In this document: in pieces, positions 19,265-28,048 of the stretch
Numbering within the stretch: position 1 is the stretch's first letter
Layout of the letters: each line of letters starts with the position of its first letter
Source: Spirochaetales bacterium
GTDB lineage: Bacteria > Spirochaetota > Spirochaetia > SZUA-6 > RPPD01
DNA: 64,000 nucleotides
Assembly: GCA_016934415.1 (NCBI GenBank)
Contig: JAFGSW010000058.1
Span: 103,044 to 167,043, forward strand
Direction of reading: 5' to 3'
Notes under the pieces: generated by a model
Database searches by the model: none
What the model saw: the letters and a program-made list of their open reading frames with translations, nothing else
Told to the model about the DNA's origin: nothing
Made by a program: the position numbers and the translations under genes

Positions 19265-20125
19265 ATGAACGGTAAAGAAGGAACGAACCCGACGGAAACA
19301 ATCGTGAAATCTCCCTTCCGCGTGAAAGCGGGAATACGCGGCGCAAAGCGGAGCGAACGCTTGAGTCGCACGTCGCCGTTCTGGTTTTTGGTGATCATCC
19401 TCGCCCTGACGGCCTGCCTGCGCGGGGAGGAAACGGTCGAAACCGATATTTTGATCGTCAAAGCCGAGGTGTTCGACGCGAAGGGTGAGCGGGTCTCCTC
19501 TTCCGATTTCGCCTACAATGGCCGCTGCCTCCTCGTCTCCGAAACCCACCATTCCGGTGAAAGCGCCCTGAAGGTCGCCTTTACATACGACGAAAAAGAC
19601 CGGCTCAAGACCCGGGTCGACGACGGACCCGAGGGCCCCCCCGTCAGGCTCGATTACACGTACTCGGACGACGGCGGAACGGTCAACGTCAAACAGACGA
19701 GCGAGGGCCAACCGGCGCAGGAAATGAACAATATATACGAACACGGCGTGCTCGTCGGCAGGAATTGGGGCGAGCGCCGGCCGAACGGCGTCGTCTTCAA
19801 GCTCGAAACGGCCGTGGATACGATCGTCAGGAAGACGTACCTGGCCGGCGGCGTCCTGCGGAGCACGGAGACCATGACGTTTAACCCGGACGGCCTCCTC
19901 TCCGCCGTCGAGTTCGATTCGGACAGGCTCGTCGAATCGAGACGTTATACGTATGACGGAAAGAAGCTCATTAAAGAGACCGTCACCGACAAGCGGGGTA
20001 ACGTAACGTCGGAAATCAGGTTCTCATATTCTCCCGTCAATGTGCTCAAGGCGTACGCCGGGACATACAACTATCTCCACGTGGGCAACCTCGTCGGGGA
20101 GGTGAGGGGGGGAAAGGCGCCGTAA
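19265..20125 (+). CDS. hypothetical lipoprotein with RHS-like beta repeats
   Basis: 286 residues. After a basic N-terminus, residues 38-52 form a hydrophobic stretch ending in LALTAC, a good lipobox, so the mature protein should be lipid-anchored. The n-region is unusually long; a later start could be used, but no better one is seen. The body has repeats of the form ...VAFTYDEKDRLKTRVDD, LDYTYSDDGGTV, SRRYTYDGKKLIKET, RFSYSP, which resemble YD/RHS repeats. Function unknown. A repeat (CCCCGAGCCTGCCGAGGGG) follows at about 20182. Confidence 0.7.
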   Translation: MNGKEGTNPTETIVKSPFRVKAGIRGAKRSERLSRTSPFWFLVIILALTACLRGEETVETDILIVKAEVFDAKGERVSSSDFAYNGRCLLVSETHHSGESALKVAFTYDEKDRLKTRVDDGPEGPPVRLDYTYSDDGGTVNVKQTSEGQPAQEMNNIYEHGVLVGRNWGERRPNGVVFKLETAVDTIVRKTYLAGGVLRSTETMTFNPDGLLSAVEFDSDRLVESRRYTYDGKKLIKETVTDKRGNVTSEIRFSYSPVNVLKAYAGTYNYLHVGNLVGEVRGGKAP

Positions 20126-20283
20126 ATCTCGATGTGTCCGTCGCACAATGCATCCTTGAAACTGAAAATTCTAAAAGGACGCCCCGAGCCTGCCGAGGGG
20201 TGTCCTCCCCAATTAGGCCCATATAATAATCCGGCTCCTTGCTTGACAATGAGTGACGCCCACATTAGCTTTTAAGTCGATTT

Positions 20284-21141
20284 ATGATTCCCCGGTACCC
20301 CGACTTCACCGATCTCGACTTGGACATGCGGGACGAGCTCGATCCGCTCCTGCGCGAGTACAATGAGGGCTTGTCCGAATTCACCTTCGCCGGGCTCTAC
20401 CTGTTCCGCCGGAAGCACAATTACCGCGTCTCGCGCCTCGACCGGAAGACGATCGTCCTTTCCGGGAACGACGCCGGGCAGCCGTTTTTCATGCTCCCGG
20501 TAAAGATCCCCGAACCGGCGATCGTCGACGAGCTGTTGGCCGAGCACCGGGTCATGAAGTGCGTTTCCGAGACCAAGCGGACGGTCTTCAAGGCCAAGGG
20601 GTATCGCGTGACCGAAGACCGGGACAACTTCGATTACCTATACTTCCGCACCGAGCTTGCCAACCTGCCGGGCAAAAAATTCCACAAGAAGCGCAACCTC
20701 GTGACCGGGTTCTTGAACAATTATTCCTGCGAGGGCAAGCCCCTCGGCGCCGACAACATGCCGGCCGCCCTTCAGATATTGTCCCAGTGGCGGCACAACA
20801 TCGGCGAGGCGGGCGATTTCGATGAGACGAGCGAAGCGCTCGATCTCTTCGATGCGCTCAGGCTCTCCGGCGCGCTCTTTTACGTGGGCGGAATTCCCGC
20901 GGCTTTCGTCATCGGCGAGCCGCTCGTGGAAAAACTGAGTTACGTCATTCACTATGAAAAGGCCGACACCTCATACAGGGGCATCTACCAGTTCGTGAAC
21001 AAGGCGTTCGCCTCGGTCATACCCAAACGCTACGTGTACGTCAACCGGGAGCAGGATTTGGGAGACGAGGGATTGCGGCAGGCGAAACTCACCTATCGTC
21101 CGTGCTCGTTCGTAAAAAAGTACCGCATCACGAAAGAATAA
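20284..21141 (+). CDS. DUF2156 (PG-lysyltransferase C-terminal-like) protein
   Basis: 285 residues, soluble. The whole length matches the DUF2156 GNAT-like fold, also found as the catalytic part of phosphatidylglycerol lysyltransferase (MprF). Landmarks are FTFAGLYLFRRKHNYRVS, the KKFHKKRNLVTGFLNNY block, LFYVGGIPAAFVIGEPL, and the diagnostic end YVNREQDLGDEGLRQAKLTYRPCSFVKKYRI. Free-standing members probably transfer an amino acid from aminoacyl-tRNA to an acceptor that is not known. No membrane domain is attached. Confidence 0.85.
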   Translation: MIPRYPDFTDLDLDMRDELDPLLREYNEGLSEFTFAGLYLFRRKHNYRVSRLDRKTIVLSGNDAGQPFFMLPVKIPEPAIVDELLAEHRVMKCVSETKRTVFKAKGYRVTEDRDNFDYLYFRTELANLPGKKFHKKRNLVTGFLNNYSCEGKPLGADNMPAALQILSQWRHNIGEAGDFDETSEALDLFDALRLSGALFYVGGIPAAFVIGEPLVEKLSYVIHYEKADTSYRGIYQFVNKAFASVIPKRYVYVNREQDLGDEGLRQAKLTYRPCSFVKKYRITKE

Positions 21142-21271
21142 AGTCATCGGCGGAGTTCGACGGCCGGACCGCAAGCCGCGAGCCGGCGCCTTCAGCCGTT
21201 CCGGGCGACGGCCGACGCCGAGGGGGGCCGGGCTCCCGCGCGAAAAAGCCTGCCGGGGATGAGGGAAACGC

Positions 21272-23062
21272 ATGGTCACGAACGTTATCTATTTGATTGC
21301 GATCATTATGGCCGGCGGGATCACGACCGCCATGGCCATCCACCTCTGGTTCAACCGCAAGATCCTCGAGCAGGATTTTTCGATCTATCTGGTCGTCTTT
21401 CTCTGGGTGTGGATCACCGCCCAGATCGGCGAATGCCTCGCCGGCCCGCTCGGCTTGAAGGTCGTCTTTTACAAGATCAAGTTCATCAGCATTTCCATGG
21501 TGAGCGTGTATCTCCTCGGCTTTGCGTTCCATCACTTCCGCGGCACGCACCGCTTCACGCCCTGGGTGATGGCGGGCATCGCTTTCCCCATCGTTTTCTG
21601 CCAGATTTTTACGCTCCTCCCTTATTTTGAACCGCTTGTCTGGTCCAAGTTTTTCATTTCGCCCAACAACCTTCTCCTCGATATCGAGCCCGCGGCCGGA
21701 TACGGGGTCTACAATATCTACAATATCATTTTTCTCATGCTCGCCTACGTCCTGCTGTTGGCCGGAGTCCTGTCACCGCGGGGCGCGAAGCGCGTGCAGC
21801 TCATGCCCTTCCTGGCCGCCGGGATCCTGTCTTTTTCCGCCGCGATGGCGGACTATTTCCTGAAGGAGGGGATTTTCTATTATCGGACCATGCCGATCGC
21901 GCTCTCCATTTCAAGCCTCACCGTCATCTATTACCTCAGGCTGCGCTACTTCCGCACGATCCCTCTCGCCCAGCACGCCGTCAGCCAGTCGATGACCGAC
22001 GGCCTCATTATCCTCAACCCGCACAACGAGATCATGTACGCCAATCCCTCCGCGTTCGAATTGTTCCACCGGCCGACCGAAGCCGTGATCGGGCGGCCGC
22101 TCGACTCGTTTCTGGGCGGGCTGACTCCGTTTCTCGCCGAAACCGACGCCGAGTTCGACCCCGACCGGGACCGGACGGCGCTCATCCAGGGCAAGTCGTT
22201 CGACGTCAACCTCTCCGTCATCCGCTCCCGGCGGGGGGCGGCGATGAACAAGATCGTCGTCCTGCGCGACATCACACGGCTGACGAGGGTCGAACAAAGG
22301 CTCCGCGAGCTCACCAATGAGCTTGAAAAGAAAGTGGCGGAGCGGACGAAACAACTCGAGGACTCGAACCGCGCCCTCCAGGCGGAGGTCGACGAGCGCC
22401 GCAATGCCGAAGACCGTCTCAAGACGTCCCTCGAGGAGAAAAGCGTCCTCCTGGGCGAGCTGCACCACCGGGTCAAAAACAACCTGCAGGTGGTCTCGAG
22501 CCTCCTCAAGCTCCAGAGCCACTATATTAGCGATCCCGACGCGCAGGAGCTCTTCGCGGTGTCGGTGTCGCGCATCCGATCCATGGCGATGGTGCACGAA
22601 AAGCTCTATAAATCCGACGACCTGGCGCACACTCATTTCGGTCAGTATCTTCACGAACTGGTGCATTCGGTGATCTTTTCGCTCTCGAAATCGAGCGAGC
22701 GCTTCCGCATCGACCTCGCCATTGATCCCATCAACCTCGATATCGATAAGAGTATCCTCACCGGCCTGATCGTCAATGAGCTGGTGATGAACAGCATCAA
22801 GCACGCGTTTCCGGAGACGCCCGGCGGCGGGGGAGGCGGCACGAACGACATCGCCGTCGTGTTCCGGATCGAGGACGGTGAGTACGTCCTCGAGTACAGC
22901 GACAACGGCGCGGGCCTGCCGTCCGGCTTCAGCATCGAGCATAGCGATTCCCTCGGCATGAAGATCGTCGCCACTCTCGTGAGACAACTGCGGGGGAAAA
23001 TCGAAATTGTGCCGCACCGGGGCATGAAGGCGGTCATCCGGTTCCCCGTTCGGAAAGACTGA
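21272..23062 (+). CDS. membrane histidine kinase (7TM - PAS - HisKA_2 - HATPase)
   Basis: 596 residues. The first 220 contain seven or eight hydrophobic helices (IAIIMAGGITTAMAIHLWF, DFSIYLVVFLWVWITAQIG and so on), a membrane-embedded sensor. A PAS domain follows (about 240-345, DGLIILNPHNEIMYANPSAFELFHRP), then a coiled coil, then HisKA_2 with LLGELHHRVKNNLQVVSSLLKLQS, where the phospho-acceptor is in the H398-H399 pair. The ATPase has NELVMNSIKHAF and DNGAGLP. A poly-Gly insert is seen in EAPGGGGGG-like form near its N box. A receiver-PAS gene lies 146 bases downstream and is the likely partner. Confidence 0.88.
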   Translation: MVTNVIYLIAIIMAGGITTAMAIHLWFNRKILEQDFSIYLVVFLWVWITAQIGECLAGPLGLKVVFYKIKFISISMVSVYLLGFAFHHFRGTHRFTPWVMAGIAFPIVFCQIFTLLPYFEPLVWSKFFISPNNLLLDIEPAAGYGVYNIYNIIFLMLAYVLLLAGVLSPRGAKRVQLMPFLAAGILSFSAAMADYFLKEGIFYYRTMPIALSISSLTVIYYLRLRYFRTIPLAQHAVSQSMTDGLIILNPHNEIMYANPSAFELFHRPTEAVIGRPLDSFLGGLTPFLAETDAEFDPDRDRTALIQGKSFDVNLSVIRSRRGAAMNKIVVLRDITRLTRVEQRLRELTNELEKKVAERTKQLEDSNRALQAEVDERRNAEDRLKTSLEEKSVLLGELHHRVKNNLQVVSSLLKLQSHYISDPDAQELFAVSVSRIRSMAMVHEKLYKSDDLAHTHFGQYLHELVHSVIFSLSKSSERFRIDLAIDPINLDIDKSILTGLIVNELVMNSIKHAFPETPGGGGGGTNDIAVVFRIEDGEYVLEYSDNGAGLPSGFSIEHSDSLGMKIVATLVRQLRGKIEIVPHRGMKAVIRFPVRKD

Positions 23063-23208
23063 ACCTATCAGCCTTGTAAAGAGGACACGAAGCGCACGAG
23101 TTGACTCTTTTCGCCAAACGGCTATAATCAAAAGAAGGAAATCGGTGATCACTTATTCGTCGTATGTGCCGAAACGTGGCTGTATCACACGCGAGAGGCG
23201 GGGAGAGA

Positions 23209-23967
23209 ATGAGTGTCCACAGACCGCAGATCCTGATCGTCGAAGACGAGGGCTTGGTCGCCTGGGAGCTCCAGGAGGCCCTCACCGCCATGGGCTATTC
23301 CGTCCCGCATATCGTGGCGACGGGGAGGGACGCACTTTCAAGCGTCGTGACCGACTGCCCCGACCTCATCATGATGGATATCCGCCTGGACGGACCCATC
23401 GATGGTATCGAAACCGCCCGGCGCATCAAAGAAATATGCCCCATTCCCGTCGTGTACCTGACTGCGGACTGCAATGACGCCACCCTTCAGCAAGCCAAGG
23501 GCACGGAAGCCTACGGCTACCTCCTGAAACCCTTCGAGGAGCGGGCGCTGCGCGCCACCCTCGAGATCGCCCTCTCCCACGGCCGCCGGGACCGCCAAAA
23601 ACACGAAGAGCAGGAGTGGAACGAAATCATTCTGAAGAATCTGGAGCACGGCATCGTCGCCGCCGATCCGAAGGGCGTCGTCACCCGCTGCAACCGGAAA
23701 GTCCTCGATATGCTCGACTGCGGCGAAAAGGAGATTCTGGGGAAGTCCTTCGGCCAGGCCGTGCGGATCGTCGACGGCCGTACCTTCGTTCCCGAAACCC
23801 TGTCCCTCGCCAAAACCATCATTGACGACGCGGCGGTTGCGAAAACCGGCTGCCTTCTGGCGGTGCACGGGAAACCGTCCTTGCCGGTCGAGTACCGCCT
23901 CGCCCCTCTCAAGAACCGGAACAACAACACCATCGGGACGATACTATTCCTGAAACGGACGAACTAG
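23209..23967 (+). CDS. response regulator (receiver - PAS)
   Basis: ATG 23209 has GGGGAGAG immediately upstream; it gives 252 residues. The receiver domain (1-125) has the acidic pocket E12-D13, phospho-acceptor D57 in LIMMDIRLDG, T85 and K107 in YLLKPFE. A PAS domain (about 140-250, LEHGIVAADPKGVVTRCNRKVL) follows. There is no DNA-binding or enzyme output domain, so it may act by protein interaction or feed a further kinase. The RLDGPIDGIETA signature is typical of regulators paired with HisKA_2 kinases, as here. Confidence 0.88.
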   Translation: MSVHRPQILIVEDEGLVAWELQEALTAMGYSVPHIVATGRDALSSVVTDCPDLIMMDIRLDGPIDGIETARRIKEICPIPVVYLTADCNDATLQQAKGTEAYGYLLKPFEERALRATLEIALSHGRRDRQKHEEQEWNEIILKNLEHGIVAADPKGVVTRCNRKVLDMLDCGEKEILGKSFGQAVRIVDGRTFVPETLSLAKTIIDDAAVAKTGCLLAVHGKPSLPVEYRLAPLKNRNNNTIGTILFLKRTN

Positions 23968-24006
23968 TCTCTCGCTGATTTCATTGGATCGATAGTGCGC
24001 CGATTG

Positions 24007-24136
24007 TCACCAGGTCACCTTATAGGCGACCGTGCATTCCGCGTACCCATCGTCGTAATAGTCGCTGTTGGAGAAAAAGGGCTCGGCCTTGAGCGCGATC
24101 ACGAAATCGTGATTTTCGTTTTCATTGTCCCCCGCG
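24007..24136 (-). pseudogene. C-terminal gene remnant
   Basis: On the minus strand, reading into TGA at 24007-24009, about 40 codons are open and give ENHDFVIALKAEPFFSNSDYY, then AECTVAYKVTW at the end. The alternating pattern and the final aromatic residue resemble the last strands of an outer-membrane beta-barrel protein. The frame has a stop (TAA) just upstream and no start codon, and it overlaps the end of the next gene by 15 bases. I read it as the tail of a lost gene. Confidence 0.4.
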
Positions 24137-24493
24137 TCTGTTTAATTCCTGTTCAATTCGGATGAGGCCCTTGCCCTGCCCGAGCGCCGCAATGATGATG
24201 GCGGTGACCTCGACGGCGCTTATATTTTTCAGTTTGCCCTTTCTGTAGACGGAGCTGAAGGCGGTGTATCCCGAGGGCGACAGCCCGCTCCCGAGGATGG
24301 CGTTTCCCAGCGCGACTACCTTTGCCTCGGGGATTTCGCCGAGCGAAGGGATGTTGGCGATTGTGCGCAGCGCATCAAACGCGGCGGTGAAGCCCGTGCC
24401 GCGTGCGGCGAACGCAATCCGTCGTCTGGAAACGTTCCGCGACGGTTGTACAGGGCCGGTCTTTTCCGCCGCTTTTTTTTTGCCGGTTCTCAT
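24122..24493 (-). CDS. hypothetical protein
   Basis: 123 residues, not recognised. The first 30 residues are strongly basic (MRTGKKKAAEKTGPVQPSRNVSRRR). The rest has two helical parts (FTAAFDALRTIANIPSLGEIPEAKVVALGNAIL and AVEVTAIIIAALGQGKGLIRIEQELNRR). There is no signal peptide. It lies downstream of the phosphopantetheinyl transferase gene on the same strand (61-base gap), so it might be co-transcribed. The coding nature is supported only by length and codon pattern. Confidence 0.45.
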   Translation of the reverse strand: MRTGKKKAAEKTGPVQPSRNVSRRRIAFAARGTGFTAAFDALRTIANIPSLGEIPEAKVVALGNAILGSGLSPSGYTAFSSVYRKGKLKNISAVEVTAIIIAALGQGKGLIRIEQELNRRGGQ

Positions 24494-24553
24494 GTAGGGG
24501 TTTTTACAAGAAAGCTTTTATGTATAGAGAAAGTCTTTTTCTCAGGTGTTTTA

Positions 24554-25306
24554 TCAAATTACCCAAGCATCAAGCCATGAATGGAGAAGGGAGCCGTCGG
24601 CCCGATAGAGGCTGGCGCGGCATTCATCTCCCTCCAGGCACAGGGCGGCCAGGTGGTTGTCGGCTGCGGGGTGGATCTCGTTGAGCTTGAGGTCGATGAC
24701 GCTGTAATCGCATCCGCCCGCCTCGACGGCCAGGGGCGCGTCCCCGTCGAGCTCCGCCGCTTTGAGCTCCGGCAGCGCGCCCAAACCCTTTCCGCTCGCC
24801 TTGGCGACCGCTTCCAGGCGGGTCCATAATGTGAAGAACCGGGTGAGGCGCTTCTCCGCCGGCAGGGCGGCCAGCCGGGCGGCCACGGCTGCGGGGAATA
24901 CGTAGGAGGCGATGCTCCCCAGGTCGGCCGGTTCGCGAACCGTCTCGATGTCGATCCCCACCCGTTTCCCCGGGCTGAGCGCGAACGCGGCCAGGCGGTC
25001 GGTATGGGACAGGTTGAAGGCGAGGGGAGACTCAGGCTCCGCGAGAATAGGCTTTCCGTTCGCCTCGAGTGTAAAAACGAGGTCCGCCGGCGGGACGCGC
25101 AAGGCGCGGCCGAGGAGAAGGCGCAGAAACCCGCGGTTGACGATGAAGAGCAGACTGGAGGAGACCCTCGCATAGCCGGCGGCGCGTTCCAGTTCCGCGG
25201 GAGAGAGGAGTTGCCGGAGACGTCCGGCGCAGGGCGCCGCCAGATCGGAATCCAGGAGCCAGACAATGACTTCGCTTCCGCCCGGCGCGGGACGTTCCGG
25301 GGTCAT
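24554..25306 (-). CDS. Sfp-type 4'-phosphopantetheinyl transferase
   Basis: Attaches the phosphopantetheine arm of CoA to a serine of carrier proteins, most likely the ACP at 29.3 kb. From ATG 25306 it has 250 residues, the normal Sfp size. Motifs: FNLSHT (98-102 region), VGIDIE with metal ligands D119 and E121, and WTRLEAVAKASGKG with E165 and K169. The usual lysine before the glutamate (KE) is replaced by Leu-Glu. The gene is divergent from ketosynthase 1; the 124-base gap holds back-to-back TTGACA boxes. Its presence beside a ketosynthase marks the left border of the biosynthetic locus. Confidence 0.9.
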   Translation of the reverse strand: MTPERPAPGGSEVIVWLLDSDLAAPCAGRLRQLLSPAELERAAGYARVSSSLLFIVNRGFLRLLLGRALRVPPADLVFTLEANGKPILAEPESPLAFNLSHTDRLAAFALSPGKRVGIDIETVREPADLGSIASYVFPAAVAARLAALPAEKRLTRFFTLWTRLEAVAKASGKGLGALPELKAAELDGDAPLAVEAGGCDYSVIDLKLNEIHPAADNHLAALCLEGDECRASLYRADGSLLHSWLDAWVI

Positions 25307-25327
25307 ACGATATTGATCCACACGCCG

Positions 25328-25356
25328 AGGGTAGACCGTGGGGTTGATTGTGTCAA
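25328..25356 (-). promoter_or_regulatory. probable promoter of the phosphopantetheinyl transferase gene
   Basis: TTGACA at 25356-25351 on the minus strand with TACCCT 17 bases on (25333-25328). The -35 is perfect, the -10 is weak. It is only 11 bases from the -35 box of the opposite promoter. Confidence 0.45.
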
Positions 25357-25367
25357 TTTGGAACTCC

Positions 25368-25397
25368 TTGACACTCCTCTCCCTTCCACACCATAAT
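25368..25397 (+). promoter_or_regulatory. promoter of ketosynthase 1
   Basis: TTGACA (25368-25373), spacer 18, CATAAT (25392-25397). It lies 33 bases before the proposed GTG start. Confidence 0.65.
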
Positions 25398-25430
25398 TGC
25401 GAAACTTTTACCAAGGCAGGAAGACCGACC

Positions 25431-26708
25431 GTGACCAGTGGAAGCAACAAGCAGAGAAGAAATCCCCATGAGACGCGCGTGGTTGTGACCGGTTTGGGCA
25501 CGATCAATCCTCTCGGGAACACAGTCCGGGAGTTTTGGGACAACCTGCTCGCGGGTAAATCGGGAATTCGCCGCATCACGAGCTTCAACGTCGACGATTA
25601 CTCGGTGCAGATCGCGGGGGAAGTCGATCTGCCGGATCTCACCCCGTACTTCAGGGAAAAGCGCATGATCCGCCGGCTCGACCGGTACACGCTCATGGCG
25701 CACGTGGCGGGGAGCCAGGCAATCCTTGACGCGGGCCTCGAACCGGAAAAGAATCCCCCGCGTTACGGTTCGCTCATCGGTTCGGGCGACGGCGGCGTCT
25801 TTGCCCACTACGATAATGTCGGCCGCATTCTCAAGAGCGGCATGCACGCCGTGTCGCCCTTCTACATCATCAATGCCATCCCGAGCACGGCCGCCGGTTT
25901 CTTCTCCCAGTACTTCAATCTGCAGGGTCCGTGCTTTTCCATTTCAAGCGCCTGCGCCACGGGCAACCACGCCATGGGCCTGGCCGACATGCTCATCAAG
26001 TGGGGGATGGCCGACGCCATCATCGCCGGCGGCTCGGAGGCGGCCGTTAATCCGTCCGGCATCTCCGCTTTCGGCAAGATCCAAGCCCTGTCGGAGCGGA
26101 ACGATTCGCCCGAAACGGCTTCACGGCCTTTCGACAAGGGACGGGACGGGTTCATCCTCTCCGAGGGCGCCGGCGCCGTCTGCCTTGAGGAGCTCGAACA
26201 CGCCAAAGCCCGCGGCGCCAAGATTTACGCGGAGCTCAGCGGTTTCGGCTTTTCCTGCGACGCCTACGATTTCGTCATGCCGCACCCGGAGGGCCGCGGA
26301 CCGGTCCAGGCCATGCGCCTGGCTCTCGACTCGGCCGGGCTCGCTTCCTCCGACGTCGGCCTCGTCAACGCCCACGCCACGAGCACGCCCGTCGGAGACC
26401 GGGCCGAGGCCCGCGCCATCCACCAGGCGTTCGGTCCCGAAGCGGAGAGCGTGCTCGTGCACAGCACCAAGTCGATGACCGGGCATTCGCTCGGAGGGGC
26501 GAGCGCCATCGAGGCCATCGCCGCGATGCTCGCCTTCGAAAAAAACGTCATCCACCACACCGCCAACCAGTTCGAGCAGGATTCCGAGATCACGCTCAAC
26601 GTCGTGAAGGACCGGCCGCTGGAGAAAAAGGTCGACCACATCCTCTCCGACGCTTTCGGCTTCGGGGGAGAGAACGCGGTGGTTGTATTTTCGCGGTTCA
26701 AGGGGTGA
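25431..26708 (+). CDS. beta-ketoacyl-ACP synthase (FabF type), ketosynthase 1
   Basis: Extends an acyl-ACP by two carbons through decarboxylative condensation with malonyl-ACP. Start: GTG 25431, with AAGGCAGG upstream and a promoter before it; the nearby ATG at 25468 is out of frame. This gives 425 residues. The active site is complete: C175 in SISSACATGNH, H315 in NAHATSTPVGD and H352 in SMTGHSLGGAS; a C-terminal GFGGENAVVVF follows. It is the only plus-strand gene in the locus; the others face it from the right. It differs clearly from ketosynthase 2 at 34.6-35.9 kb, so the two are not recent duplicates and may serve different chain lengths or steps. Confidence 0.93.
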   Translation: MTSGSNKQRRNPHETRVVVTGLGTINPLGNTVREFWDNLLAGKSGIRRITSFNVDDYSVQIAGEVDLPDLTPYFREKRMIRRLDRYTLMAHVAGSQAILDAGLEPEKNPPRYGSLIGSGDGGVFAHYDNVGRILKSGMHAVSPFYIINAIPSTAAGFFSQYFNLQGPCFSISSACATGNHAMGLADMLIKWGMADAIIAGGSEAAVNPSGISAFGKIQALSERNDSPETASRPFDKGRDGFILSEGAGAVCLEELEHAKARGAKIYAELSGFGFSCDAYDFVMPHPEGRGPVQAMRLALDSAGLASSDVGLVNAHATSTPVGDRAEARAIHQAFGPEAESVLVHSTKSMTGHSLGGASAIEAIAAMLAFEKNVIHHTANQFEQDSEITLNVVKDRPLEKKVDHILSDAFGFGGENAVVVFSRFKG

Positions 26709-26758
26709 GTCCAAGAACGGTTCGCGACATAAGCTTCTCTCACCTTGGACTTTTCTCC

Positions 26759-27507
26759 CCGAAGGGAACCACGGATAACATGGATAGGAACTGATGACAC
26801 GGATAGGAAATAAGAAAAAAAGGCGAAGAGAATACTTCGATTACGAAACTAAAAACATAATCCAGCAGTTAGTCGCCGTTTTCGTTGATCCGACGGCTCG
26901 TATCGATCCAGACTCGTTCAGCCTTCATGCTCGCCGGATCGAGGATCTCCCGGCAGGGTTTCCCTTCGATATATTTCCACAGCGTGATGAGCCGGGGCGA
27001 TACCCGTACGACTCGCTCTTCATCCAAAGATGAATAGCGTTTAAAGCTGGCCGGATGCCGCGCTTCGTAGCGAGCCATGAAAGCAGGTTCGTCGGAGGGA
27101 TGGCCGAGGATTTCCGCCTTTCCCTCCAAGGATGCATTGCCGAAGCATAGCGCGACATTTGGATTGGCCGCGAGCTGTTCGAATTTAAGCGAGTCGGTCG
27201 AAGTTTGGAAAAATACCGTCAGACCGTCGTTGACGCAGCTCACCATACGGCACGTTGTTCGATTATTTGTACTCGTGGCCAGCGCCATATTCGGGTGTTC
27301 AGCCATGAGCTCGATGATTTCATTTTTCAATGTCTCGAAATCGTTCGCCATCGCCCTCTCGCTATTTTCCCTGGAAACTTTTTCCTTTGCCTTTTATCCG
27401 CGTTTATCGCTGGAAGCTTCGCTGCGAAATACGCGTGCATCCGTAGGTACTCTTCTTTCCTCATCCGTGTCATTCGTCTTATCCGTGTGATCCGTGGTTC
27501 CCTTCGG
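26759..27507. mobile_element. inverted-repeat element carrying a PNPOx-like gene
   Basis: CCGAAGGGAACCACGGAT (26759-26776) and ATCCGTGGTTCCCTTCGG (27490-27507) are perfect 18-bp inverted repeats. Inside each arm there are further ACACGGAT or ATCCGTG units. The enclosed 710 bases contain one gene that has no obvious link to the biosynthetic locus. No transposase is seen. Confidence 0.6.
26869..27351 (-). CDS. pyridoxamine 5'-phosphate oxidase-like flavin-binding protein
   Basis: 160 residues with the split-barrel fold of the PNPOx-like family: MALATSTNNRTTCRMVSCVNDGLTVFFQT (about 22-50), PNVALCFGNASLEGKAEILG, and a C-terminal VWIDTSRRI. Such proteins bind FMN, F420 or heme and often act as small reductases; the substrate cannot be told. 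The gene lies alone inside an 18-bp inverted-repeat element between the dehydratase and ketosynthase 1, so it could be a passenger and not part of the pathway. Confidence 0.8.
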   Translation of the reverse strand: MANDFETLKNEIIELMAEHPNMALATSTNNRTTCRMVSCVNDGLTVFFQTSTDSLKFEQLAANPNVALCFGNASLEGKAEILGHPSDEPAFMARYEARHPASFKRYSSLDEERVVRVSPRLITLWKYIEGKPCREILDPASMKAERVWIDTSRRINENGD

Positions 27508-27518
27508 GAAGTGAGGCT

Positions 27519-28046
27519 TTAGGCGAGAAACGCCACTTCACCAATGGACACGCACGCCACTTTCCCGTCGACGATCGCCTGGCCGACGGCGGTGGCCAGG
27601 AAGCCGTCGAACTCGAGTTTTTTGGCGAGGAGGGTGACCGTTCTCCCGGGCAGGATCGGCTCCATGAAAGAGGCGCCCAGGATGCGGGTGGCGCGGAGGG
27701 GGAGGGGCTTCGCTTCGGGGGAGATCGAATCGGTTTTATTTTCCAGGAAGTAGTAGAGGCAGAGGCCGAGCTGGCCGATCATCTCCACGATGTACGTTCC
27801 GGGGTAGACGGGATATTCGGGGAAATGGCCGTTGAAGACCGGGTCGGCCGGGTCGATCCAGCGCTCGCCCGAGATGACGCCCGCGTCGAGGTCGACTCCC
27901 GTGAGCCGGTCGACGTAGAGGATGGGGTCGCGCTGGGGGATGATCCGTTCGATTCCGTCCCGCCCTATATTCATCCGAAGAGAAAGCCCCTCCGGTGACG
28001 CGAGGGGCTTTTTTCGCAGGGATTTGAGAAGGGCGTCGCAGTCCAC
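27519..28046 (-). CDS. FabZ-type 3-hydroxyacyl-ACP dehydratase
   Basis: Removes water from 3-hydroxyacyl-ACP to give the enoyl-ACP. 175 residues, one hot-dog fold. The signature NGHFPEYPVYPGTYIVEMIGQ contains the catalytic H74 and E88. The N-terminal 35 residues (KSLRKKPL...MNIGRDGIERIIPQRDPILYVDRL) are longer than in E. coli FabZ. The start codon is 2 bases from the stop of the upstream alpha-oxoamine synthase gene, so ACP, synthase and dehydratase form a tightly coupled three-gene unit. Confidence 0.88.
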   Translation of the reverse strand: MDCDALLKSLRKKPLASPEGLSLRMNIGRDGIERIIPQRDPILYVDRLTGVDLDAGVISGERWIDPADPVFNGHFPEYPVYPGTYIVEMIGQLGLCLYYFLENKTDSISPEAKPLPLRATRILGASFMEPILPGRTVTLLAKKLEFDGFLATAVGQAIVDGKVACVSIGEVAFLA

Positions 28047-28048
28047 GG

